A DNA stretch of 64,000 nucleotides from contig NC_054703.1 in NCBI RefSeq assembly GCF_016097555.1, positions 19,748,758-19,812,757 on the forward strand, in the 5' to 3' direction. Below are positions 54,420-64,000 of the stretch, in pieces; the first letter of the stretch is position 1, and each line of letters opens with the position of its first letter. The notes under the pieces were generated by a model. It saw only the letters and a list, made by a program, of their open reading frames with translations, did not search any database and was not told the origin of the DNA. The stretch comes from Gigantopelta aegis (Eukaryota; Mollusca; Gastropoda; Neomphalida; Peltospiridae). The translations under genes were made by a program, and so were the position numbers.

Positions 54420-54870
54420 GGCTTTTGTAGGAGGTATCGCTGGCACTCTAATTTGTGATCTCTCCTGCGATATTCTCCTAGGAGATACCGCTTCTTATAA
54501 TCTTGATTGGTCAAATTTTAATCACAAGACCTTATTTTGTTACATCACTGTTTCAGTGCTAAACCTATCAGTGACGTCACACCACTGTCGTTCTGCTAGT
54601 TAACGAGTCTACTGCTGCCAAATATAGTGACATTCAACCCACATTTCTAACATTGTTTACAATTGTCGCAAATGAAAAGAATGATATGGATGATAAAAAG
54701 TATACCACCCTCGTGTCTTGTGATACCATAATTTATCAACACTGGTTGTTAAAAGTATAAAAATCCTCAGCAAGCCTCGGATTTCCTACTTTTATTAACT
54801 CGTGCTGATAAATTATGATATCACAAGACACGAGGGGAGTATCCTCTATATACCTTTTAAAAGACTGTGA
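54420..54870. mobile_element. Foldback element with CTCGTGTCTTGTGAT arms
   Basis: CCCTCGTGTCTTGTGATACC (54707) pairs with the inverted ATATCACAAGACACGAGGGG (54817). ATAATTTATCAACAC pairs with GTGCTGATAAATTAT. The core hairpin is 54697-54860; the flanking 54420-54690 may belong to it. Confidence 0.6.
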
Positions 54871-55190
54871 TTTATCCAGGCCCATTTCTAAACAAAGTGG
54901 CACTGAAAATTCCCATATACATATACATTATATTTAATTATGTCTGTTCTAATGTATTAATTTAACATTTAACAGTGGTGTATAGCATCATTCAGTAGCC
55001 TGAAAAAAAATTCCAAGTATGATTTACTCACCCTAATTTTTTCCCAATCCAGTTGGAGATCAGTTACTGGTGTAAACTCCTGGATAAATCTATGACAGCT
55101 TAGTCACATTTATGTTTAGTTTTTTTCATCACCTCGGCTTAATATTTTAGCTGTATTCACTCACAACATAGTAACTCTGTAACAACATTA
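54871..55190. other. Intronic unique sequence
   Basis: No feature was recognised. Confidence 0.4.
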
Positions 55191-55870
55191 ATGTTTTGAG
55201 ATGACCCTCTGTCTGAATTTCTTTGCTAGGGTATTGCTGCTTGGTGTTTCAAAGTTTAGTCATGTTTAGTTGTATCATACCCTTTTTTAATATTTTAACT
55301 GTCACAAAACTGGTAATTCTGTCACAACATTAATTAGTTTTGAGATGACCCCCTGTCCGAGTGTCTTTGTCAGGGTATTGTGGCTTGGTGTTTGAAAATT
55401 TAGTCGTGTTCTGTTATCACCCGTTACTCAGTACAATGTATTTTAGCTGTATTAACTCTATTCACAACATTAATATGTTTTGAGATGACCCCTTATCTGA
55501 GTTTCTTTGTCATGACATTGTAACTTGCTGTTTCAAAATTTAGTCACGTTCTGTCAGCACCCTCTGCTAAATATGTTAGCCATATTAACGCTGTCACAAC
55601 ATTAATAACTGTCAAAACATGAGTAACTTTTTGAAATGACCTCCATGTCTGAGTTTCTTTGCCAGGTTATTCTATCTTACAGTATCAAAGTTTAGTCATC
55701 TTTATGCTTTATGTTTTAGCTGTATTAATTGTCACAACATTAATAACTTTTGAGATGACCCCTGACTTTCTTTGCCATGATATTGCAGCTTGGTGTTTGA
55801 AAGTTTAATCATATTTAGTATTATCATCGCCTGTACAATATTTTTCTTATTTTACCGGTCACAACATAGT
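55190..55870 (+). repeat. Decayed left edge of the 155-bp satellite
   Basis: About five diverged units start with TTTTGAGATGACCCC and contain GAGTTTCTTTG, GGTATTG...CTTGGTGTTT and TTTAGTCATGTT. Confidence 0.8.
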
Positions 55871-55873
55871 AAC

Positions 55874-56152
55874 TAGAGGGCGGGATTTAGCTCAGTGATC
55901 AGTAGAGTGCTCCCTTGATGATTGAACCACCTCATTGGATCCATTCAGCTAATTGGTGTTTTTCTCATTCCAACCAGTGCACTACAACTGGTCAAAGGTC
56001 GTGGTAAGTGCATATAAAACATCCCTTTCTGCATTAGGAAAAATGTAGTGGGTTTCTCTGATGACTATTAGTCAGAATTACCAAATGTTTGACATCCAAT
56101 AACCGATGATTAATTAATTAATGTGCTCTAGTGGTGACGTTAAGCAAAAGAA
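55874..56152 (+). repeat. SINE, head C / tail 2, inserted in the satellite
   Basis: GAGGGCGGGATTTAGCTCAG, GATTGAACCACCTCATTGGA, the body and tail 2. Satellite units flank it on both sides. Confidence 0.87.
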
Positions 56153-56181
56153 ACTTTTTTTTAATAATCAAACATTAATCA

Positions 56182-57264
56182 GTTTTGAGACGATCTCTTC
56201 ACTGAGTTTCGTTGACAAGATATTGCGGCTTGCTGTTTCAATCTTTAGTCATGTTCAGTTTTATCGTCGCCCTGTGTTCAATATTTCAGCCATGTTAACT
56301 GTGACAACACTAGTAACTCGGTCACAGCATTAATAAGTTTTGAGACGATCTCTTCACTGAGTTTCGTTGACAAGATATTGCGGCTTGCTGTTTCAATCTT
56401 TAGTCATGTTCAGTTTTATCGTCGCCCTGTGTTCAATATTTCACCCATGTTAACTGACAACACTAGTAACTCTGTCACAACATTAATAAGTTTTGAGACG
56501 ATCTCTTCACTGAGTTTCGTTGACAAGATATTGCGGCTTGCTGTTTCAATCTTTAGTCATGTTCAGTTTTATCGTCGCCCTGTGTTCAATATTTCAGCCA
56601 TGTTAACTGTGACAACACTAGTAACTCGGTCACAGCATTAATAAGTTTTGAGACGATCTCTTCACTGAGTTTCGTTGACAAGATATTGCGGCTTGCTGTT
56701 TCAATCTTTAGTCATGTTCAGTTTTATCGTCGCCCTGTGTTCAATATTTCAGCCATGTTAACTGTGACAACACTAGTAACTCTGTCACAACATTAATAAG
56801 TTTTGAGACGATCTCTTCACTGAGTTTCGTTGACAAGATATTGCGGCTTGCTGTTTCAATCTTTAGTCATGTTCAGTTTTATCGTCGCCCTGTGTTCAAT
56901 ATTTCAGCCATGTTAACTGTGACAACACTAGTAACTCTGTCACAACATTAATAAGTTTTGAGACGATCTCTTCACTGAGTTTCGTTGACAAGATATTGCG
57001 GCTTGCTGTTTCAATCTTTAGTCATGTTCAGTTTTATCGTCGCCCTGTGTTCAATATTTCAGCCATGTTAACTGTGACAACACTAGTAACTCTGTCACAA
57101 CATTAATAAGTTTTGAGACGATCTCTTCACTGAGTTTCGTTGACAAGATATTGCGGCTTGCTGTTTCAATCTTTAGTCATGTTCAGTTTTATCGTCGCCC
57201 TGTGTTCAATATTTCAGCCATGTTAACTGTGACAACACTAATAACTCTGTCACAACATTAATAA
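56182..57264 (+). repeat. 155-bp satellite core, seven near-identical units
   Basis: Units begin GTTTTGAGACGATCTCTTCA at 56182, 56337, 56490, 56645, 56800, 56955 and 57110, with spacing 155 (one 153). They include TTTCGTTGACAAGATATTGC and TTTTATCGTCGCCCTGTGTT and end CTCTGTCACAACATTAATAA. Confidence 0.96.
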
Positions 57265-58060
57265 GTTTTGAGACGTCCCCCAAGTATTGAGTTTTATTGC
57301 ATGGTTATGTGACTTTACCTTTTATGACATCCAATAGTTGATGAGTATTTTTGTGCTGGGGTGTCGTTAAGCATTTATTCATTCATTCATTCATTCATTC
57401 ATTCATTCATTCATTCATTCATTCATTCACCATATTTAGGTCCATCAATAATCATCACCATCTGCTCAATATTTTATCTGTACAACTCTGTCACAACATA
57501 GTAACTCTGTCACAACACTAATAACTCTGTCACAACATAGTAACTCTGTCACAACACTAATAACCCTGTCACAACACTAATAACTCTGTCACAACATAGT
57601 AACTCTGTCACAACATAGTAACTCTGTCACAACACTAATAACTCTGTCACAACATAGTAACTCTGTCACAACACTAATAACTCTGTCACAACATTAGTAA
57701 GTTTTAAGACGACCCCTTTTGTGAGTTTCTTTGCCAGGGTTGTGTTTGAAAGTTTAGTCATTTTTAGTTTTATCATCACCCTGTGTTCAATATTTTAGCC
57801 ATGTTACGTGTCACAACACTGGTAACAGTCACAACATTAATAAGTTTTGAGACGACCCCTTGTGTGAGTTTCTTTGCCATGGTATTGCAGCTTGGTGTTT
57901 TGAAGTTTAGTCATGTTTAATTTTATCAATAATCACCACCTTCTGCTCAATATCTTAGCCATGTTCACTAGTAACTCTGTCACAACATTAATAAGTTTTG
58001 AGACGACCCCTTGCCTGAGTTTCTTTGCCAGGGTATTGCAGCTTGGTGTTTCAAAGTTTA
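57265..58060 (+). repeat. Decayed right edge of satellite, with family F tail and 20-bp array
   Basis: A family F tail with (CATT)n lies at 57325-57428. About eleven AACTCTGTCACAACA-(TAGT/CTAAT) units occupy 57480-57690; they derive from the end of the 155-bp unit. Diverged 155-bp units follow at 57708, 57846 and 57993. Confidence 0.85.
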
Positions 58061-58262
58061 GTCATGTTGGCTGTGTCACCTCTGAATGAAGTTGTGTTTG
58101 TTCGAAGCCTCGGTCTGGGGATTATCTGTACCACGGGTTTAGATCTTGGTGGACAGCATTCAACAGTTAACTGTGCCCCAGGTGATAGCAGCACAGTCGC
58201 TGGTTGCTGTGTGAACATTTTACACAGGATAGAACCTTCGTGAGGCAGTCGTGATTTCTCAG
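58061..58262. other. Non-repetitive island between arrays
   Basis: About 200 bp, more GC-rich than its neighbours, open in one frame. It contains CCCCAG|GTGATA. It could be a small exon, but I recognise no homology. Confidence 0.25.
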
Positions 58263-58870
58263 TTGTTCTAAAATGGATTTGTGTTACAATGGGTATATGG
58301 GGTTTTGTGATTTTTCAACAGTAATGTTTTAGAATGGATTTATGTTGCACTGGGTATATGCTGTTTCGTGATTTCTCAGTTGTAAAGTTCTAAAATGGAT
58401 TTATGTTACAATGGGTATATGGTGTTTTGTAATTTTTCAATAATAATTTTGTAGAATGGATTTGTGTTAAATGGATATATTTTTTGGGGTGATTTCTCTA
58501 CAGTAATATTTTAAAGTGCAGTAAAGTGTAGTAAAGTTTTAAAATGGATTTGTGTTACAGTGGTTATGTGCAGTGGATTTGTGCTGTTTTGTGATTTCTC
58601 TACATTAATGTTTTAAAATGGATTTGTGTTACAATGGTTATACTAGTATGCTGTTTTGTGATTTCTGTACAGTAATGTTTTAAAATGGATTTGTGTTACA
58701 ATGTGTATATGCTGTTTTGTGATTTCTCTACAGTAATGTTTTAAATGGATTTGTGTTACAATGTGTATATGCTGTTTTGTGATTTCTCAACGATAATGTT
58801 CTAGAATGGATTTATTTTACACTAGGTATATGCAGTTTCGTGATTTCTCAACAGTCATGTTTTAGGGTGA
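58263..58870 (+). repeat. ~60-bp degenerate tandem repeat
   Basis: Around ten units of TAAAATGGATTTGTGTTACA, ATGGGTATATGCTGTTTTGT, GATTTCTCAACAGTAATGTT with 5-20% divergence. Looser relatives continue to about 59330. Confidence 0.85.
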
Positions 58871-59480
58871 ATTTATGGTTTTGTTCTATTTTAATGCAGT
58901 GTTTTCATAATACGGTTTTGTGGTTTGGTTTTCATCAAAATCTTTAGGTAATTGTTAGAAAATGTTGTGGTCAGGCAGTTATTTCTTAGCAATAATGTTT
59001 TAATGTGGATTTATATTACAATGGATCATGCTGTGTCTTGATTTATTAACAGTCCAGAATTAAGATGGAGTTATGTTAATGGTTTTGTGCTGTTTTAATT
59101 GCAAAGTTTCATAATCATTTTTTGTGCTTCAGTTTTCATCAAAATTCATTAAAAAAAAATTGTGCTTTAGTTGTTTGGAAAATATCTTGGTCATTGATGA
59201 TGCAGGCGTTATTTCTCGACAATAGTGTTTAAATATATTTATTTATTATGATGGTTTTGACCGGTTTTACTGCAATCATTTGATAACAGTAATGTTTTTA
59301 CATGGATTGCTTCTTTTGTGATTTCTTAACAGTACATGTACAGTTTGCAAAGTTTCACAGCATTTTGTTTTGTATATTCTAAATAGAACTATTGTGCACC
59401 TGAGATATTTTCACAATGTTTCACACTTACCACTCTTATGGTAGCTTAGCAACATTTTGTCTTCCTGCTACAATAATCAG
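58871..59480 (+). repeat. Highly diverged continuation of the 60-bp repeat
   Basis: Words such as GGATTTATATTACAATGG and GTGATTTCTTAACAGTA recur irregularly. Confidence 0.5.
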
Positions 59481-59630
59481 GCCCATAGGAACGACTTTGG
59501 GAGTGTGTGGGGGTGGGGGTGGGGGGGGGGGGGCACTGACGGGTACAAACTCTATATCAGATTTTGAATACAATAGCAAACATTAATGTATAAACAAAAA
59601 AGAAGTAAAAAGCTCCCCCGGTTCCAATAG
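59480..59630. mobile_element. MITE-like element with G-run (30236 relative)
   Basis: AGGCCCATAGGAACGACTTT, a G-rich run at 59508-59533, and CCCCGGTTCCAATAG at the right. Confidence 0.45.
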
Positions 59631-60104
59631 TAGTTACATAATACTGTAAAATACTTAATTGTTTGGTATGGAACTTACTTTCGCTTCTTTCGAATATGAA
59701 TAAAATTCATGAAAATAATTTTTATTTAAAATGGGTGTAGTCTCTTTGAACCAGATATCATTAGTTTCTACTGTATGAGGCTAGTAGTAAAAAATGTGAC
59801 ACTTTAAACATTTAAATAAAAAGAGTGGTGTATAAGTACGTACATGGTAATAAAAATATTAACAGTAAAAAGTTTTGTAAGGTTTTCTTTTATAATTGCT
59901 TGTGATCACATCATCAGATAAAAGCAGCATGTGTCCCAAATGACACAACCATGCATTATCACAGTATATTAAAAATGTGGAATTGAAAACATAAGTAATA
60001 CTAAGATACTATACTTGTAATACATGTTTTATCTTCACACTAAAGGGTTTGCTTGTTGGGCAATCACAAACTATGTTGATCTAGTATCATTTTTTTGTTT
60101 GGGA
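59631..60104. other. Intronic unique sequence
   Basis: No feature was recognised. It is AT-rich. Confidence 0.4.
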
Positions 60105-60480
60105 GGGGGGGGGGGGGGGGGGAGATAGGAGATTCACGAAAATAAATGCTTGCAAACTAACTCAGTTTCATTAAATGTAAACAAAATCATCCCCCGAAAA
60201 TAAAGCATTGTTACAGTGGTATGCACCTTACACATTGTTTTACAATTTACGCATCATATGTTCGTACATTTGTGAACTAACTCATTTTCATTAAATGTTG
60301 AAAATTTATTCTACGAAATAAAGTATTTTACAGTAGTATGTGCCTCACATTTGTGATAATTTACGAATCATGTTTGTAAATACGTGAAGTGACTCATTTG
60401 CGTTAAATGTCGAAAATGTAATCCCATGAAAATAAAGTATTTTGATAATTTAAGAATCATGTTACTAAATATTTTAAGAC
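60105..60480 (+). repeat. G18 run and ~110-bp tandem repeat, three units
   Basis: After G18 (60105-60122), units share AACTAACTCA-TTTCATTAAA, AAAATAAAGTATT and AATTTACGAATCATGTT. Confidence 0.75.
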
Positions 60481-60517
60481 TATACTGCAGTGGAAAACAT
60501 TTGAGCAACTTTCTGGA

Positions 60518-60740
60518 GGAAGGGATAGAGTTTTACTAGAGGGTAGGGTAGAGTTTTACTAGAGGGAAGGATAGAGTTTTACTAGAGGGAAGGATAGAGT
60601 TTTACTAGAGTGAAAGATAGAGTTTTACTAGAGTGAAAGATAGAGTTTTACTAGAGGGAAGGATAGAGTTTTACTAGAGGGAAGGATAGAGTTTTACTAG
60701 AGGGAAAGATAGAGTTTTACTTGAGGGAAGGATAGAGTTG
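60518..60740 (+). repeat. 23-bp minisatellite, about 9 copies
   Basis: The unit is GGGAAGGATAGAGTTTTACT then AGA, with variants GGTAGGGT, GTGAAAG and GGGAAAG. Confidence 0.93.
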
Positions 60741-60889
60741 CAGACAGGTAGATCCAGGTGTGCTGGTTTGGATAATGAGAATTGTGTTTCTTACACACGA
60801 CTGTTTTTACATTTTAGATTGTGATATCACAGTCTAGAGCCAGTGGAATGGGATGTGAGTGGATTTAAATCTTTACACACTTCTAACAG

Positions 60890-61720
60890 AAATTTGACTG
60901 GATCTAACATGCACTGTTGTTCGGATAATTCTGTTGTGAACAGATTCATTGGGTATTTGGTGACTGTATCAAATCTTGATTAAAGATAGAAATCTAGGAT
61001 TTCTGTTTTATTTTGGATGGCACATTTCATCTTGCCAATTGGATGAACTACAGATTAATATCTGGATACTACTGTTGGGAAGAAAATGTGTAACCATTGA
61101 CTACAAACCTTGTTGTTAAGAAAAAGAAAATTTTAAGTTCACAAAACGTCAGATTCTGTATTTCATCAAAATACTTGGATACACCACTGCTAAGCATGTT
61201 TTGCTGTTTGGATAATATTATTGTGAACAAATTAAATTGGTAACAATTGACTCAAAGTATTGTTTTACAAACACAAACATTTAAGAGTGTTTTGTTTTCC
61301 AATGTTGATGCCAGTTTTCAGCATTTATTTGGATGCAGTACAGAGCAGAAATAGATGTGTGTTGTTAGGAAATACTCTTGCAAAGACCTCCATTGACCAA
61401 ACACTGATTTTGATCATTCTTATTCACATTTGTGGTTTTTTGCAGGGTTTTTTTTTAAAGTCAAAATCAATTTCACCATTTGAGGCTTTATAGACAAAGA
61501 TGATTTGTTTTGTGGATAATACTGTTGTGAAAAAACTCCCATGACAGAGCAGTGATTTTTAACAATCTTTAAAAAAAAAAAGAAGATATTTTTTTCATTT
61601 TTGAAGTAAAACTTTTGTGTCACCACTTGAGGCTCAACCCTACAAAAAGACAATCTGTTTTGTGGATAATACTATTGTGTGGAAACTGAATGCGTAACCA
61701 GTGACTGTAAACATTGACGT
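60890..61720 (+). repeat. Degenerate long-period repeat
   Basis: GGATAATACTGTTGTGAAC-type words followed by GTAACCATTGACT and CAAACATT recur at about 60935, 61065, 61210, 61360, 61515 and 61665. Confidence 0.6.
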
Positions 61721-61802
61721 CGTGTGCACCCAGAGAACTCAAGTTACCCCAAGGATTAGTCTGGTCGACCAAGCATACAGAATGCATTGTCGCTACTACC
61801 AG
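61700..61802 (+). other. Candidate alternative exon
   Basis: A CpG-containing stretch ends in ATG CAT TGT CGC TAC TAC CAG|GTAGGC at 61802/61803. Vertebrate E-protein genes use internal promoters with short alternative N termini that start MYCAY. MHCRYY is only a weak echo of this. Confidence 0.25.
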
Positions 61803-62171
61803 GTAGGCACACAATACCTGGGCTAGTCTCGAACACCTGTTGTTTTGTCCCACTTGATCGAAGGGTCAGGGTTGGTATGGAAAGGGGTAGAACATGTTTT
61901 CAGCACTGGTTTGAGGGTGGGCATTTTAGTGTTTTTTATAAAATATATTTTAAAAGGTGCTTTGTCCTTTTTATGACATTATATATATTTGTTGGAAATT
62001 TTGTTTCTTGCATATATTTGTCATGTGAAATTCATTTCTTGATGTATGATATCCTACAACTTTATATAGTTTTTCCCCATTCCAACCCCCCCCCCCCCCC
62101 CCCCCCCCCCACCTCACACACACACAAACACACACCTGGTATATCAAGTACATGCATAATGATCTTAGACT
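61803..62171. other. Intronic sequence with C25 run
   Basis: C25 lies at 62086-62110, followed by CACA. No gene is seen. Confidence 0.45.
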
Positions 62172-62270
62172 ACCTCAACGAGTTGTTAAAACTTGCTCTG
62201 GGTGGCAGCCAATACCTGCATACGAATCCATTATACTTACCAACCTAAGGTCCATGGCTTAACCACTACA
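62172..62270 (-). repeat. SINE head D fragment
   Basis: The reverse complement reads GTGGTTAAGCCATGGACCTT, GGCTGCCACCCAGAGCAAGT. Confidence 0.7.
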
Positions 62271-62282
62271 CTCCCCACCCAG

Positions 62283-62430
62283 TCCTATGACTGGTATAAC
62301 AAAGGCCACAGTATGTGCTGTCCTGCCTGGGTAAAATGCATATAAAAGAGTTCCCTTGGTGATAATGAAAACATGTAGTGGGTTTACTACACATACATGT
62401 CACAAGTTCTGTCAAATGTTTGAGACCTAA
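62283..62430 (+). repeat. SINE body / tail 2 fragment
   Basis: GACTGGTATAACAAAGGCCA, GCATATAAAAGAGTTCCCTT, then GTCAAATGTTTGAGACCTAA. Confidence 0.75.
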
Positions 62431-62915
62431 TAGCTGATTAGATGTCAAACATTTGGTAATTTCGTCATGTAGTAATAGCTGATTAGATGTCAAACATTTG
62501 GTAATTTCGTCATGTAGTAATAGCTGTAATTTCGTCATGTAGTAATAGCTGATTAGATGTCAAACATTTGGTAATTTCGTCATGTAGTAATAGCTGATTA
62601 GATGTCAAACATTTGGTAATTTCATCATGTAGTAATAAGAGAAAACATGCTACATCTTTCTATTATCAGCAAGAGATCTTTGATATGCATTTTACCACAG
62701 ACAGGGGAGCACATACCATGGCCTTTGATATACCAGTCGTAGGATACTGACTGGGTGGGGATGTAGGGGTTAGGCTGGGGGCACTGGTTTGATATACCAG
62801 TCGTAGGATACTGACTGGGTGGGGATGTAGGGGTTAGGCTGGGGGCACTGGTTTGGGATGGGGAAAAGCCAATTGGAGAGTGGATCCACTGAGGCTGTTC
62901 AATCACACGACCGAA
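62430..62915 (-). repeat. SINE, head C, with two internal tandem expansions
   Basis: The inverted tail is repeated as a 45-bp unit (GATTAGATGTCAAACATTTG, GTAATTTCGTCATGTAGTAA, TAGCT) about 4.5 times at 62430-62640. The body follows, then a 64-bp unit (GATATACCAGTCGTAGGATA to GGGGGCACTGGTTT) occurs twice at 62728-62855. The head C end is GGATCCACTGAGGCTGTTCA. Confidence 0.85.
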
Positions 62916-62994
62916 GCATCTCAGGAATACATTGGTTTAATATCACCTCATAAATGACAGACATTTTGAATAGATAACAAATGGTTATTTTGAA

Positions 62995-62999
<5 letters not shown>

Positions 63000-63058
<59 letters not shown>

Positions 63059-63130
63059 GAGAGAGACAGACAGAGAGAGCGAGTGCTGGGGGGGTGGTAG
63101 ATTGATTGATAGAGAGAGAGGGGGGGGGAG
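63000..63130 (+). repeat. (GA)n microsatellite
   Basis: GA repeats 63000-63050 continue with GACAGAGAGA and a G9 run at 63121. Confidence 0.9.
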
Positions 63131-63147
63131 AGAGAGACACACCCACA

Positions 63148-63303
63148 CATAGGCTACTCCTATTGAAAAGCTGCATGGGATCTTTTACATGTAATTTGTG
63201 ATCTTAGTTGTGGTTGGAACAGGAAAGTACCTCAGTCCATCAGGACCAGTTGATCCTGTGACCGAGGAGAGCATTCTACCACTGAGCTACACCCCACTCC
63301 ACT
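63148..63303 (-). repeat. SINE fragment with a different tRNA-like head (G)
   Basis: The reverse complement begins GGAGTGGGGTGTAGCTCAGT, GGTAGAATGCTCTCCTCGGT, with B box AGGATCAACTGG, and goes on to TCCTGTTCCAACCACAACTA and AAAAGATCCCATGCAGC. Confidence 0.65.
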
Positions 63304-64000
63304 TAAAAATAGGATGTACCTCAGTGTTGATTATATATTCAACTCCACATACCAGTCCTTGTCTCTCTGACAGACTGTCTTTGTGGTGGCTTAGTCACAG
63401 CTCATCCTGTCCATTAACAAATTATCCAGTTGCTAATTGACATCATCATTTAGTCTTTGGCTAATAAAATATTCTTTAAATTAACCACATTTTAATAATT
63501 TTCAAGAAAAAACTATGCATCTGAAAATGTGTAAGCCCTGACAATACATTAACAAAATGTTTTCTGGCTGATTATATTTCAAACTCAACATACCAGTCCT
63601 TGTCTCTGACAGATTGTCTTTGTGGCAGCTTAGTCACAATGCATTAACTCTGTAATATTTCCTCTATTGATCTATACCCCACTTTAGTGTTTTATTTCAA
63701 AAGTTCATTTCTTTCTCATTATTACCAATATTAACACCTGTTTCTAATCTGTCTTAATTCTTGATTAATTCAAACGATTACGTTTTTCACAATATGATCA
63801 CTTAGTGGTCAATTAAAGCTAATCGGCTAGAGCCTATTGGGCTGACATTTATACGCAATGTTAGTTGTCCTGCTATTTACTCAGTTGAAAGGAAACAGAG
63901 AAAAGAAAGTAATATTTAACACATATCAGAACATTTTAAATTATAGCTATTTGGTGTTTAACATATGGTTATTTTGACACTTTGAAGGGGAGAGAGACAG
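63304..64000. other. Intronic AT-rich sequence with local duplication
   Basis: CAACTCCACATACCAGTCCT with TGTCTCTCTGACAGACTGTC (63340) recurs as CAACATACCAGTCCTTGTCT (63586). A worn inverted SINE tail 1/2 scrap lies at 63905-63975. Confidence 0.45.

Larger units (their letters stand above)
41751..64000 (+). other. Giant second intron of the E-protein gene (open to the right)
   Basis: No reading frame after 41750 resembles the next E-protein exons. Everything seen is repetitive or non-coding. The intron is therefore at least 22 kb. Confidence 0.6.

Noticed and set aside
56121-56641. Repeated small proteins in the 155-bp array
   Set aside because: The frames repeat with the satellite unit and stop irregularly; there is no independent coding signal.
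58025-58243. Exon of the E-protein or another gene
   Set aside because: The frame is open but partly within a decayed satellite unit and matches no E-protein segment I know; kept only as a low-confidence island.

Overview
The window looks like nuclear DNA of a marine mollusc, probably a gastropod. It is AT-rich and intron-rich, and it is saturated with tRNA-derived SINEs, short inverted-repeat DNA elements (MITEs), microsatellites, long poly-G/poly-C runs and minisatellites. The mollusc assignment rests on my recognition of these SINE bodies and on the three host genes; I ran no search. There is no bacterial or organellar content.

Three host genes are supported, all from exons with good splice sites and matching phase. 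(1) Positions 1-5.7 kb, + strand: the 3' end of a secreted antistasin-like gene. It has three consecutive phase 1-1 exons, each carrying one six-cysteine antistasin-type module, then a tiny terminal exon and a polyA signal; the 5' end lies outside the window. (2) Positions 16.7-18.4 kb, - strand: a complete two-coding-exon MADF-BESS (Adf-1-like) regulator of 231 residues, with a candidate untranslated first exon and TATA-type promoter near 20.1-20.2 kb. Its intron holds a decayed PIF/Harbinger transposase on the opposite strand. (3) From about 34.1 kb to beyond the right edge, + strand: the 5' end of an E-protein bHLH gene (TCF12/TCF4/daughterless). The exon at 41.66-41.75 kb encodes the diagnostic AD1/LDFS motif, a candidate first exon ends at 34,181, and everything from 41.75 to 64.0 kb appears to be one giant intron.

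Decayed mobile elements include a LINE reverse-transcriptase C-terminal fragment (1.27-1.75 kb), an unclassified transposase-like fossil (11.4-12.2 kb), the PIF/Harbinger fragment (17.4-17.9 kb) and a Tc1/mariner 3' half (44.8-45.5 kb). More than 40 SINE copies or fragments share a central body but carry at least five different tRNA-like heads and two main tails in mixed combinations. Several have clean 11-18 bp target-site duplications.

The most unusual features are: SINE bodies that have expanded into tandem arrays (40.1-41.2, 53.2, 62.4 and 62.75 kb); two unrelated minisatellites that both have a 69-bp period and are therefore open on long frames; a 155-bp satellite with identical central copies and decayed flanks, followed by a train of other arrays (55.2-61.7 kb) inside the E-protein intron; a MITE family built around microsatellites and G/C homopolymers; and the antiparallel MADF/Harbinger arrangement.
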